64,000 nucleotides of DNA from Paenibacillus aceti (GTDB lineage: Bacteria; Bacillota; Bacilli; Paenibacillales; Paenibacillaceae): positions 4,061,068 to 4,125,067 of the forward strand of contig NZ_KZ987724.1 in the NCBI RefSeq assembly GCF_003614185.1, given 5' to 3'. Shown piece by piece: positions 54,403-63,400 of the stretch (position 1 is the stretch's first letter; every line of letters starts with the position of its first letter). Made by a program: the position numbers and the translations under genes. The notes beneath the pieces were generated by a model, which was not told where the DNA came from, did not search any database, and worked only from the letters and a program-made list of their open reading frames with translations.

Positions 54403-54573
54403 TTACCGCCTCTTCTTGAACAATAACCCGATTCCAACCAGGACGCCTATTATTGCACTGCCAAACAGATTGATGAGCACTCCAGGGTTACCGGTCCCCC
54501 AATACAATAGTACGTTCAAGACGAAAGAAACCGCGCAAATCAACAACACCCATTTTAATACTCGATATACCAT
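54403..54573 (-). CDS. 56-residue two-helix membrane protein
   Basis: ATG 54573, 25 bp after the permease stop, with GGGAGG about 9 nt upstream, and TAA at 54403 just before the operon terminator. Residues 6-25 and 31-51 are hydrophobic, ending in the positively charged KKRR. It begins MVYRVLKWVLLICAVSFVLN. No family is recognised. Position as last gene of the transporter operon suggests an accessory or immunity-type small protein (inference). Confidence 0.75.
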   Translation of the reverse strand: MVYRVLKWVLLICAVSFVLNVLLYWGTGNPGVLINLFGSAIIGVLVGIGLLFKKRR

Positions 54574-54597
54574 CCAGATCTCGCCTCCCGCTTCTCG

Positions 54598-55302
54598 CTA
54601 CTTCAGCACATCCACATGCTCGATGTTACGAATCGCCATATAAGCAATGCCCGCTCCAAGGAGTGCAAACCCGATCGGCACCGCAATGATGGAATACAAG
54701 GTGAAGCCATTTACATTCTGGCAGATGATTCCGACGACGATGAGCGATGATACGATGGTAGCTGCGATGGAATGCTTGCGCATGCCGAAGTATAGCGGAA
54801 TGAGGCTCAGGAAGCTGGTAGCCAGCGCGCTCATCATAAACTTTAATATTAATTGGACTGCAATTGCCCCTGTGAGCGGCTCTGGAATAACAGATACGGA
54901 TAGATTTAAAATATAGAAGCCTAGGCCAACAAATAGATTGGCCACAATATCCGCAACTAACGTAAACAGCACTACGATGAGTAGCTTGGCGGCGATGAGC
55001 TTTTTACGGTTGATCGGGTACATGAACAGCACCGTGATCGACTTGCTACGGTATTCATCAATGATCAGCCGTGAAATAAGCACCGAGGCGAACACGATAT
55101 AGGTTGCACGAACGAATGTATCGATGACAGAGAATACCATATCATAGCTGTTAAAGGGCAATTCTTCCTTGAATTCCGTAGTAAAGCTGATCAGGAAGAT
55201 AAAACCCAATATTAGAATGTTGGCGACAATCGCTCCCCAAACATAACCCCCTATCCGGAATTTACGCATTTCCAGTTTCATCAGCTTAAGCAACGATGCC
55301 AC
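54598..55302 (-). CDS. ABC-2 type permease (lantibiotic-immunity/bacitracin-export-like)
   Basis: 234 residues with six membrane helices. The ABC-2 pattern includes SRLIIDEYRSKSITVLFMYPINRKKLIAAKLLIVVLF in the loop after helix II, characteristic of BcrB/NatB-like exporters. It overlaps the ATPase gene by 17 bp. Together with the two-component genes upstream the unit resembles peptide-antibiotic resistance systems, but the substrate is unknown. Confidence 0.9.
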   Translation of the reverse strand: MASLLKLMKLEMRKFRIGGYVWGAIVANILILGFIFLISFTTEFKEELPFNSYDMVFSVIDTFVRATYIVFASVLISRLIIDEYRSKSITVLFMYPINRKKLIAAKLLIVVLFTLVADIVANLFVGLGFYILNLSVSVIPEPLTGAIAVQLILKFMMSALATSFLSLIPLYFGMRKHSIAATIVSSLIVVGIICQNVNGFTLYSIIAVPIGFALLGAGIAYMAIRNIEHVDVLK

Positions 55303-56209
55303 CCCCGTTCAGGATGGATAAGAAGTAATCTTCCAACGACCCTTTTTTCTTATGAACCGCCTCAATCGCTACATCGTGCAGCACTAAAGTCTTCATCAGC
55401 TCGCTCTGAGGAATACGGCTATCATAGATGCGGACCTGGCCTTCATCGGTAATGCGTACATTGGATATGTTCAAATGGTGCTCAAGCACATAAGCCGCCT
55501 TGCTGCAATCGTTCGTGGTAATCTCGATATACTCCGAGGTTTGCTGAACGATATGCTCCATCGTAACCTCCTGCAGCAGCTTGCCATCATTCATCACAGC
55601 GATCGTGTCGGCGATCAATTCAATCTCGCCAAGAATATGGCTGGAGATGAGAATAGTGATGCCATATTGCTTGCATAGCATTTTGAAGAGATCACGCAGC
55701 TCCTTGATTCCGAGCGGATCAAGACCGTTAATCGGCTCATCCAGAATCAGCAGCTCCGGCTTTGTCATAATCGCCCGCGCGATACCAAGCCGCTGCTTCA
55801 TCCCCATGGAGAACTCCTTGACCGCTTTATGATCAATTCCCTGCAAATTGACCAGTTCAAGTGCCTTATCGATCGATTTTTTGTTATGGTAGCCCATGTA
55901 TTCACAATGCAGATCCAGATTCTCACGAGCGGTCAGCTTGTCATAAAAAATAGGATGTTCGATAATCGTCCCCATCCGTCCTAACTGTCGGTACGATGTG
56001 TCCGTCAATCGCTCCCCGAAAATTTCAATTTCTCCCGCTGTCGGCTTAATCAGATTCGTGATCATTTTCATGACTGTTGTTTTGCCGGCGCCATTCGGGC
56101 CAAGCATGCCATAGATTTCCCCTGGCTTGATGTTAATATTGACGTTGGATACGACCTCTTTGCCCATGTAAGCCCGGGTCAACTGCTTCGTTCTAACGAT
56201 ATATGTCAT
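55286..56209 (-). CDS. ABC transporter ATP-binding protein (BcrA-like)
   Basis: 307 residues: Walker A GPNGAGKTT (about 38-46), signature KEFSMGMKQRLGIARAI (LSGGQ is replaced by FSMGM, as is usual in BcrA types), Walker B LLILDEPINGLDP, H-loop SSHILGEIE, then a ~85-residue C-terminal extension typical of BcrA/drug-export ATPases. It drives the adjacent ABC-2 permease. It lies 85 bp downstream of the kinase gene, on the same strand. Confidence 0.93.
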   Translation of the reverse strand: MTYIVRTKQLTRAYMGKEVVSNVNINIKPGEIYGMLGPNGAGKTTVMKMITNLIKPTAGEIEIFGERLTDTSYRQLGRMGTIIEHPIFYDKLTARENLDLHCEYMGYHNKKSIDKALELVNLQGIDHKAVKEFSMGMKQRLGIARAIMTKPELLILDEPINGLDPLGIKELRDLFKMLCKQYGITILISSHILGEIELIADTIAVMNDGKLLQEVTMEHIVQQTSEYIEITTNDCSKAAYVLEHHLNISNVRITDEGQVRIYDSRIPQSELMKTLVLHDVAIEAVHKKKGSLEDYFLSILNGGGIVA

Positions 56210-56294
56210 CCGCTTTCCATGCCTCCTTAGCTAGTTACAGCCTTATTGTAAGCAGCGAATTTAGCTTTTTTCTTACTCGATTCTTACAAATTCC

Positions 56295-57236
56295 TTAAGT
56301 TGCAAAGGCGATTCGCTTCAGCTTAACAGTAAACACCGTTTTTTCATAAGGCTTGCTATGGATGTGGATCGTTCCTCCCTGCGCTTCGACCAGTCTTTTC
56401 GTAATCGTCAGACCGAGGCCGCTACCCTGATACGATTTATTACGCGAGTCCTCCAGTGTATACATTCGCTCGAATACCCGATCCTGATGCAGTTCGCCGA
56501 TTCCTTTGCCCCGATCCCATACATCCACGTACACATACTCGTCATCGCCTCGCAGGGTTAAGCCGACGACCCTTCCCTCGCCGCCATGCTGAATGGCATT
56601 GGAGATTAAATTGTTCAGCACACGATCCAGCGCTTCCTCATTCCCCCGAGCTAGCATCGGCTTATCCGGCATCTCAATCGCAACATCAAAGCCCTTGACC
56701 GTCAACGTATCATAGAAGGTTAGCATGTTCTTCCCGCAGATGTCGTTCATATGAACCTGGGAGAGCGAGATTGGGGTATCCCCCGACTCAAGTCTGGCCA
56801 GATCAAAAAACTGACGGATCAGCTCCAATACCTCATTTGCCTTGGCATGCGCCTTGGACAGCAGGACCCGCCTCTCCTCCGCATCCATGTCCGGGTCGAG
56901 ATGGATCGTCTCGATGTAACCCAGTACCACCGTCAAGGGGGTCTTCAGATCATGCGAGATATTCGAGATCATTTTCCGTATTGACTGCTCCATCTTTAGG
57001 AAGTGGGCCGCCTTCTGCTGATTATGCTCCAGCAAACGATTGATCTCGACCAGAACCGGGATTAAGCCAGGGTCATCCGTAAAAATAAGCAGCTTCTCGC
57101 TGGTGTCCCCCGTAATTATTTCTTTTAGCTTATTATGTATCTGCCCCAGGTTATAGCTTCTGACCCGATAGGTGTGATATTGGAGTGCGATGATCGCCAG
57201 CAAAATAACGACGAGTATGGATAGCGCAATTACCAT
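56295..57236 (-). CDS. Sensor histidine kinase with one membrane helix
   Basis: 313 residues. A single N-terminal helix (about 3-20), then a linker, H-box SNISHDLKTPLTVVLGYIET (His about 95), N-box LDRVLNNLISNAIQHG, DVWDRGKGIGELHQDRVFERMYTLEDS and GSGLGLTITKRLVEA. There is no extracellular domain, like kinases of YxdK/YvcQ and lantibiotic-immunity type. It starts one base after the response regulator stop and should phosphorylate it. Confidence 0.92.
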   Translation of the reverse strand: MVIALSILVVILLAIIALQYHTYRVRSYNLGQIHNKLKEIITGDTSEKLLIFTDDPGLIPVLVEINRLLEHNQQKAAHFLKMEQSIRKMISNISHDLKTPLTVVLGYIETIHLDPDMDAEERRVLLSKAHAKANEVLELIRQFFDLARLESGDTPISLSQVHMNDICGKNMLTFYDTLTVKGFDVAIEMPDKPMLARGNEEALDRVLNNLISNAIQHGGEGRVVGLTLRGDDEYVYVDVWDRGKGIGELHQDRVFERMYTLEDSRNKSYQGSGLGLTITKRLVEAQGGTIHIHSKPYEKTVFTVKLKRIAFAT

Positions 57237-57237
57237 A

Positions 57238-57963
57238 TCATTCTCCTACCCATTTATAGCCGATGCCCCACAGCGTCTTAATATATTGGGGTGCGGACGG
57301 CTGGTCTTCGATTTTCTCGCGCAAGCGGCGAATATGTACGTTAATCACGTTCTCATCGCCATAATACTCGTCGTTCCATATAAAACCGTACAGCTGGGCC
57401 TTCGTGAATACACGATTCGGATTCGTAGCGAACAGCTTCAGAATTTCAAACTCTTTGGCCGTCAGCTTCAGATCGACATCGTTCCTCGACGCTGAATAAT
57501 TGTCCAGGTCTATACACAGGTCGCCGAACGTCAATACTCTAGCTGGCAAAGGGGCCTGATCTCCGACCGCGACGGCGGTCTGTCCGAGAGTGGAATAGGT
57601 CGTGGCACGGCGAATCGCTGCTTTGACCCGGGCCGACACTTCAATAAGGGAAAAGGGCTTCGCGATGTAATCATCTGCCCCGAAGCCCAGCCCGATCGCC
57701 TTATCGACATCACTGTCCTTCGCTGACATGATAAGGATCGGCACGGAGCTATCCTCCCGAATTAGCTTAATCACTTCGATCCCATCCAGCTTCGGCATCA
57801 TCAGATCAACGATGACCATATCAAAGCCGCCCCGCCGAAATAAGGTTAGTCCGTCCAGCCCATTATACGCTGCCGAGACAGCATACCCTTCTTTGACCAG
57901 ATAACTCTGTAGTATTTCAACGATTTGGGTATCATCCTCAATCAGTAATATGTTGTACGGCAT
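57238..57963 (-). CDS. OmpR-family response regulator
   Basis: 241 residues: receiver with IEDD pocket, Asp53 (MVIVDLMMPKLDG), Lys in IAKPFSL, and an OmpR wing (LTAKEFEILKLFATNPNRVFTKAQLYGFIW..NVINVHIRRLREKIE). ATG 57963 is chosen because GGGGAGAAG lies 4-7 nt upstream; an earlier in-frame start at 57987 has none. First gene of the RR-HK-ABC unit. Confidence 0.93.
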   Translation of the reverse strand: MPYNILLIEDDTQIVEILQSYLVKEGYAVSAAYNGLDGLTLFRRGGFDMVIVDLMMPKLDGIEVIKLIREDSSVPILIMSAKDSDVDKAIGLGFGADDYIAKPFSLIEVSARVKAAIRRATTYSTLGQTAVAVGDQAPLPARVLTFGDLCIDLDNYSASRNDVDLKLTAKEFEILKLFATNPNRVFTKAQLYGFIWNDEYYGDENVINVHIRRLREKIEDQPSAPQYIKTLWGIGYKWVGE

Positions 57964-58083
57964 GATCTTCTCCCCTTCATGTATCAATACAAAGAATTAT
58001 AGCCCAGGGTAGACAGAGTGCATAGGTATTAGTGGTTGTAGTTGATCTGGGACTCGGGCGATCACATGAAAACGAGAACCATC

Positions 58084-59307
58084 TCATTTATCGGTACTTA
58101 CATAACGGTCTCTACCCGCACCAAGGCCAAATAAAAAGAGCAGGACGGAGGCGCCGACCAATATCCATAATGGGAGTGTCCAATCGCCAGTAATATCATG
58201 CAAATAACCGAACAGTGTCGGGCCGAGTGCGGCAAGCAAATATCCAATAGATTGAGCCATCCCGGACAGTTCTGATGCTTGATGGGCATTCTTCGTCCGT
58301 AAGCCAAAGAACATCATCGCTAGACCAAAAGCAAAGCCACCCCCGATTCCAAGTATGATTATCCATAACATAATCAAGCTGGAGCTGCCATAGAGTAGGC
58401 CGAGTGTTCCAGTCAGCATCAATCCGAACGTAAATACAACCAGCAAGCGTTGACTACGCATACGCCCGGCTATAACCGGAACAACGAACGTGAATGGAAG
58501 CAGAGCCAGCTGCATCATGGAGAGCAGCAAGCCAGATCGATCAGCAGATACACCCTGCTGCTTCATTATCTCAGGAAGCCAGGTAATGATGACATAGAAC
58601 ACCATCGATTGTAGTCCCACGAACATCGTTACTTGCCAGGCAAGGGGGGAACGCCATAAATTCACATGCTGGCCTGCCGCCTGACCTTGCGCAGCAGATA
58701 CACCTGCAGAGCTACGTTTCAGATGAGGTAGCCAGAATAAAATAGAAACGAAGCTTAGAATTCCCCACACCCCTAGAGCCCCTCGCCAGCCTAATCCGGA
58801 TGCCAGTGGAACACTGATTCCAGAAGCTACGGCTCCAAACAAATTCATAGAAATAGAATACAAGCCTGTCATCAGTCCCATGCGTTCAGGGAACTCCCGT
58901 TTAATAAGACCGGGCAGCAATACATTGCAAACGGCGATGGATAAGCCCAGAATGGCGGTACCGAGATAAAGGGCAGCAACCCCCGGAAATGAACGCAACA
59001 GAATGCCGATCGTCAAAAAAACGACAGAAACCAATATCATTAATTCCATTCCCAGCTTGCGCCCCAAACGAGGTACGAAAGGCGAGAAGATCGCAAAGGC
59101 AAGCAAAGGAAGTGTAGTAATCATTCCGGCTAAGGTGTTTGATATATGCATATGGTCACGAATAAGACCTATTAATGGACCCACCGAAGTTAAGGGCGCC
59201 CTTAAATTGGCAGCTATAAAAAGGATTCCAATGATGACTGCCCCTGCAGCAATCTTGGGCTTCGCTTGGACATGGCGTATATGGCTTTTTATTTTTGACG
59301 TACTCAT
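58084..59307 (-). CDS. MFS transporter, CynX/NimT type
   Basis: 407 residues, 12 helices. The start FIAANLRAPLTSVGPLIGLIRDHMHISNTLAGMITTLPLLAFAIFSPFVPRLGRKLGMELMI is the hallmark of CynX/NimT/YycB-like transporters (cyanate, 2-nitroimidazole and similar). The function here is unknown. It is divergent from an XRE-cupin regulator across ~195 bp of very AT-rich DNA, the likely control region. Confidence 0.92.
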   Translation of the reverse strand: MSTSKIKSHIRHVQAKPKIAAGAVIIGILFIAANLRAPLTSVGPLIGLIRDHMHISNTLAGMITTLPLLAFAIFSPFVPRLGRKLGMELMILVSVVFLTIGILLRSFPGVAALYLGTAILGLSIAVCNVLLPGLIKREFPERMGLMTGLYSISMNLFGAVASGISVPLASGLGWRGALGVWGILSFVSILFWLPHLKRSSAGVSAAQGQAAGQHVNLWRSPLAWQVTMFVGLQSMVFYVIITWLPEIMKQQGVSADRSGLLLSMMQLALLPFTFVVPVIAGRMRSQRLLVVFTFGLMLTGTLGLLYGSSSLIMLWIIILGIGGGFAFGLAMMFFGLRTKNAHQASELSGMAQSIGYLLAALGPTLFGYLHDITGDWTLPLWILVGASVLLFLFGLGAGRDRYVSTDK

Positions 59308-59502
59308 GAATGTTTCCTCTCCAATCTATACTTAAAAAGTTATTTATAATATATTAAATACATTCATCGATATATTATAATATATAAATTTTAAATTTGT
59401 CCAGTTAAAAAGTATAGTATAATTTACTTTAACGTCTTAAATATAATCTATGATATACTAACTATAATGTTATTGTCATTGAAAAGAGAGGTTAGAAATG
59501 CC

Positions 59503-60066
59503 ATGGAAGCTGATGATCCGAAGCAAGTGGTGTTACAGGTTGGAGCCGTCTTAAAGAAACTTCGCAAAGAGCGGAATATGAGCCTTAGTGATCTAGCGGA
59601 GCTGTCAGATGTTAGCAAGCTTACGCTTGGGAATATTGAACGGGGAGAGACAAATCCGACGCTAGGCATGCTATGGAAAATTTCAAAGAGCCTGTCTATT
59701 CCCCTCATGGCGTTATTCTCAAGCGGAGGCAGCGTGAGCTTGTCACGAGCTGGGGAAGGATTAAGAATCGCCGGGGATGATAAAACTTGGATTGTTGAAC
59801 CGATATTCCAAAATGCAAGCGATGAGATTGAAATGTGCCGGGCTTATTTGCAGCCTAACAGCTCCTACTATCCAGAACAGCATCATTTTAATACTACCGA
59901 AATTGTCACTGTGATGTCAGGAGAAATTACAATCACGGTGAATGATGAGCCATATCAATTGAATCAATATGACTCCATAAGTTTTCGTGCCGACAAAACA
60001 CATTCCTATACCAATCATTCCGATGATGTAGTGGTTCTCCATATCATTCTTAAATACGGAGTCTGA
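59503..60066 (+). CDS. XRE-family regulator with C-terminal cupin domain
   Basis: 187 residues. Helix-turn-helix (VGAVLKKLRKERNMSLSDLAELSDVSKLTLGNIERGETNPTLGMLWKISKSL, about 10-62), then a cupin (YYPEQHHFNTTEIVTVMSGEITITVNDEPYQLNQYDSISFRADKTHSYTN). Such regulators sense small molecules through the cupin and usually control an adjacent catabolic or export gene; the divergent CynX-type transporter is the likely target. ATG 59503 is preceded by AGAGAGG at 12 nt; an upstream in-frame ATG at 59467 has no site. Confidence 0.9.
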   Translation: MEADDPKQVVLQVGAVLKKLRKERNMSLSDLAELSDVSKLTLGNIERGETNPTLGMLWKISKSLSIPLMALFSSGGSVSLSRAGEGLRIAGDDKTWIVEPIFQNASDEIEMCRAYLQPNSSYYPEQHHFNTTEIVTVMSGEITITVNDEPYQLNQYDSISFRADKTHSYTNHSDDVVVLHIILKYGV

Positions 60067-60140
60067 ATTTTATCCACTAGTCTAGTGTCATGGATTAATT
60101 CGATTTGGGTATCATCCATAATCCGCGGTAGCGCAGAATT

Positions 60141-60325
60141 TTAAGTGCAACTAATACACTTATTTTGAGGGATGGGTGGGGCAACGTTCTTTTAATTGTA
60201 TTTAGTACATTTAAAGTCCCCCCTCTTTTACCAAATCAATGAAATCGTGATTTCAAGTGTACTTTTTACAATTAAAATACAACTAGAGTCGATTTGTGTG
60301 AAGTTAGTTGTACTTTCTGCAATTA
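60141..60325. repeat. Four-hairpin array, class III (TGYA-N5-TRCA)
   Basis: Four short hairpins, TAAnTGYA-N5-TRCAnTTA or close to it, with TGYA at 60146, 60197, 60258 and 60309: spacings 51, 61 and 51 bp, the same as the class II array at 23726. It fills most of the 338-bp gap between the XRE-cupin gene and the lyase; the first 70 bp of that gap show nothing I can name. Confidence 0.82.
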
Positions 60326-60348
60326 GCAGAGCCACTCACTCCAGAATA

Positions 60349-60381
60349 TTAAAAAAGGAACAGCACAAGGCTGCTCCTTTT
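60349..60381. terminator. Terminator of the polysaccharide lyase gene
   Basis: AAAGGAACAGC / GCTGCTCCTTT hairpin (one mismatch) with an A run on the left and T run on the right, so it can act for the lyase transcript (minus) and, after the array, for plus-strand transcripts. Confidence 0.8.
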
Positions 60382-60404
60382 CACGAATGATATGACTTCC
60401 CTTG

Positions 60405-63400
60405 TTAGTTCTGTTCTTGAGACTCTTGAGACTGAAGCTGATAGACACGAATCTCCGCATAAGAGTTCCATTGATTCACACTGTTTCCATGCCCGGTGAT
60501 ACGGATGTACTGAGCTTCATGCTGCCTCACATACGTCTTCTCGATATCCAGGCTCTCCCCGCTGCTCTGGCCGGAATAGGCCTTATACCAGATCTGTCCG
60601 TCCACCGAGGTTTCGATATCATATTTGAAGCTGCGCTCATTCCCGCGGATAAACGCTATGCCAACACTATTGACCGTCTTCACTTCACCCAGATCCAGCC
60701 TGATCCACTGGTCGCCTTCTGCCCCCCAATAAGTATTCAGATCACCGTCAATTGCTTTATCTTCAGTATTCCCTTGTTCAGCCTGCGAGGCGCTTGCGGA
60801 GATAGCTACCACAGGGAGCTCGCTTAACCGCTCCTCTTCTCCGTTGAGAGGCACTAACTTGTAATTGAAGAAATAAATGCTCTTGATTTCCGGGTTTTGC
60901 AATGAAGATACAATTAACTTCGTTATACCCGGAACCTCATCCGCAGGGATGACCTGTACATCATTCAGCGTCTGATCATACGTGAATTCCAGCACAGGTA
61001 CATCTGCACGGTCAAGCGGCAGCTGTATATCATAACTGAATTTCTGCGCATTGAACTCAGCTAACGGTACCCCGTCTACGCTGGCGCTTTGAATAACTGG
61101 AATGATGAGTTCACCGTCCGTAATGCTCCAGTTATCAAGCGGTACACTGTTAACGGTCAGATTCGTATCCTCCATCGAACCAACGATGGGGACCATCGTG
61201 ACTGTCAATCTCATTTCCTTGACTTGATCCAGCTTCATAAACAGTTTGCGAATCCCGATATTCTGATTCTGCTTAGAAGGGTTAGGAGATTGTGGCAGCG
61301 GCTTTGCATCCATCACATCAAGCCACACATCGATCGGCTGGCCCGCCCCGTCACGCGCATCACTATCCAGTCCAATCCAGAGCTTCTCGCCGCCCTTGCT
61401 TAAGATCGCCGACTTGCCATCAGCACTAACTTGAATGTCAGCCTCTGTATGCATGAACCAATAGGCTGTTGAAGGATTCAAGAAGGATACTTCATCCTGA
61501 ATCATGGCTCTCGTCCGGTTCGCGGCCAGCATCACGCCCCGCTTCGCTTGAGCGACATGCCTGTTATAAGCCTCTGTTAGATTAGCAATCGCAAATCCGC
61601 CAGACGGTTTGCTCTCCACCTTCTCGATCTTGGAGAAGGCCTTAATGTTCTGCTGTGCGCCCCCCTCAGGGTTGATCACCAATGTGTTATGCCCCTCTGG
61701 ATTCAAACGGTAGTAAGTTAAGCGTTCCTTGTCATAATTCGAATATCCCGGCAGATTATAATCATCCTTGCCCAGATCAATCGCCCACTGCTGTCCCAAG
61801 GACTCGAACACGAAGCTACCCAGATCATAGTGACCGTGACTGACTACGTTATTACCTGCTTTGAAGCCTAAGAAGCTTGAATTGGGGTCTTCCCATTTGC
61901 TTCTGAATGTTGCTACCTCTGTTCCGCTAAAATATTGATCCAAATCAAGCGCTTGCTCCGGAATATAAAGAGCCGGCTCATACCACAGCATCTCAAACTC
62001 GGAGCCGGCATTCCTGAATTTGATTTTATTATCCAGATGAACAGAAGCTAATAATCGGTCCCCATATTTCTGCGCGATCCACAGCTCCTCAGCAGACATG
62101 ACCTTGTTGCTCGACGCATCCCCATAGTTCAGTGAGCCTACCGCACCGCTTAAATACGTTGGAAAATAAGCGGTCTTATTCAGCCCTGGGGTCTGGTCAT
62201 AACCATAGCTAGTCCCTAACGCAGTCTCCAAAGAAGACATGAACCGAACAATATACTCTAAAGTATATTTCCAATAGCTTGGCCCCTCCGCCCATGCTCC
62301 GTCAGGAGTAAATTCTAATAGAATATAGTCTTCCAGCGCGTTGAAGGCCGTGTCCAGTATCTTGCTGCCAAATTGCTGCATTGTTACTTTCTCTTTGGAC
62401 GGCAGAAGGATCTCCTTATCCAGGTCGCCGATGGCCATCAGAGTGAGAATCGAAGCTCCATTACATACCGCATTCCAGTTATTCGTTCTTGGATACGTAT
62501 GAATCCACCATATATTTTTGTTATAAGCCTCCAATGTTTTAACGAGACCCTTCTGAATCATCGCATCCTCAAGAATCTGTCTCTGCTCTGGAGTCCATGC
62601 GTCATACAGCCAGTCATAGGCAATAGCCAACCCTTCCATGAATTCTGCCGTATTCAGAAATTCATTCTCTTCATTCCAGTTCGGGAACTGAGACACCGTA
62701 TAGACTTCGTCCCAGATCCGCTGCTTATATTGCTCCTTCTTCACCGCATCATCGCTAAGATGATAGAGCATCCCCAAATTAATCACGAGCGGCCCTACTT
62801 GCCTGGAGCCGATCATTCGACGGCCATCCGGAAGATCATCCGTAGGCAAGGCCATATTCACATGCTTCTCGCCCTGCTTCTGAATATCCTGATACCATTT
62901 GCTAATCGTAGTCTCTCCTGACAGAACCATCGACTTCACCCGGGCGAAGTCAGATGAAGTAGCCAGGACTCTTGGATGAGCCGCATTATGGCTTAACAGC
63001 TGAGCGATGGCTTCGTCTCCGGTGGGTCTATCGTAAACGATCTCTTTGATAGCTTCCTCAATGAAGAACTTCTCATTATTCTGGGGCTTGATGCCCTCAT
63101 CCACCTTATCCAGCGCATCGTCAAACGGTTTAGCCTGATCGCCGATGACGATAAGCCCTCTGCCTTTATAATCCGTATACACTTGTTTATGAAGGAGAAT
63201 GCCTGCCAGATCTAAGGGAACCAGCACATCGTCAGAAGTATACTGTATATGCGGATGGGAATTGGCTATTTCCTCACTGATCTCCACATCTACACCAAAA
63301 AATTGACCTACAAAACGAAGCGGCACAAGGACTTCTCCCTCCACTTTTCGCGGTACATTCTCCTCACTGATCGCATTAACGTCCCTCACATTATCCTTCA

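Noticed and set aside
54416-54643. A 75-codon plus-strand frame across 54.4-54.6 kb
   Set aside because: It is antisense to the 56-residue membrane protein and the permease end, with no ribosome site.
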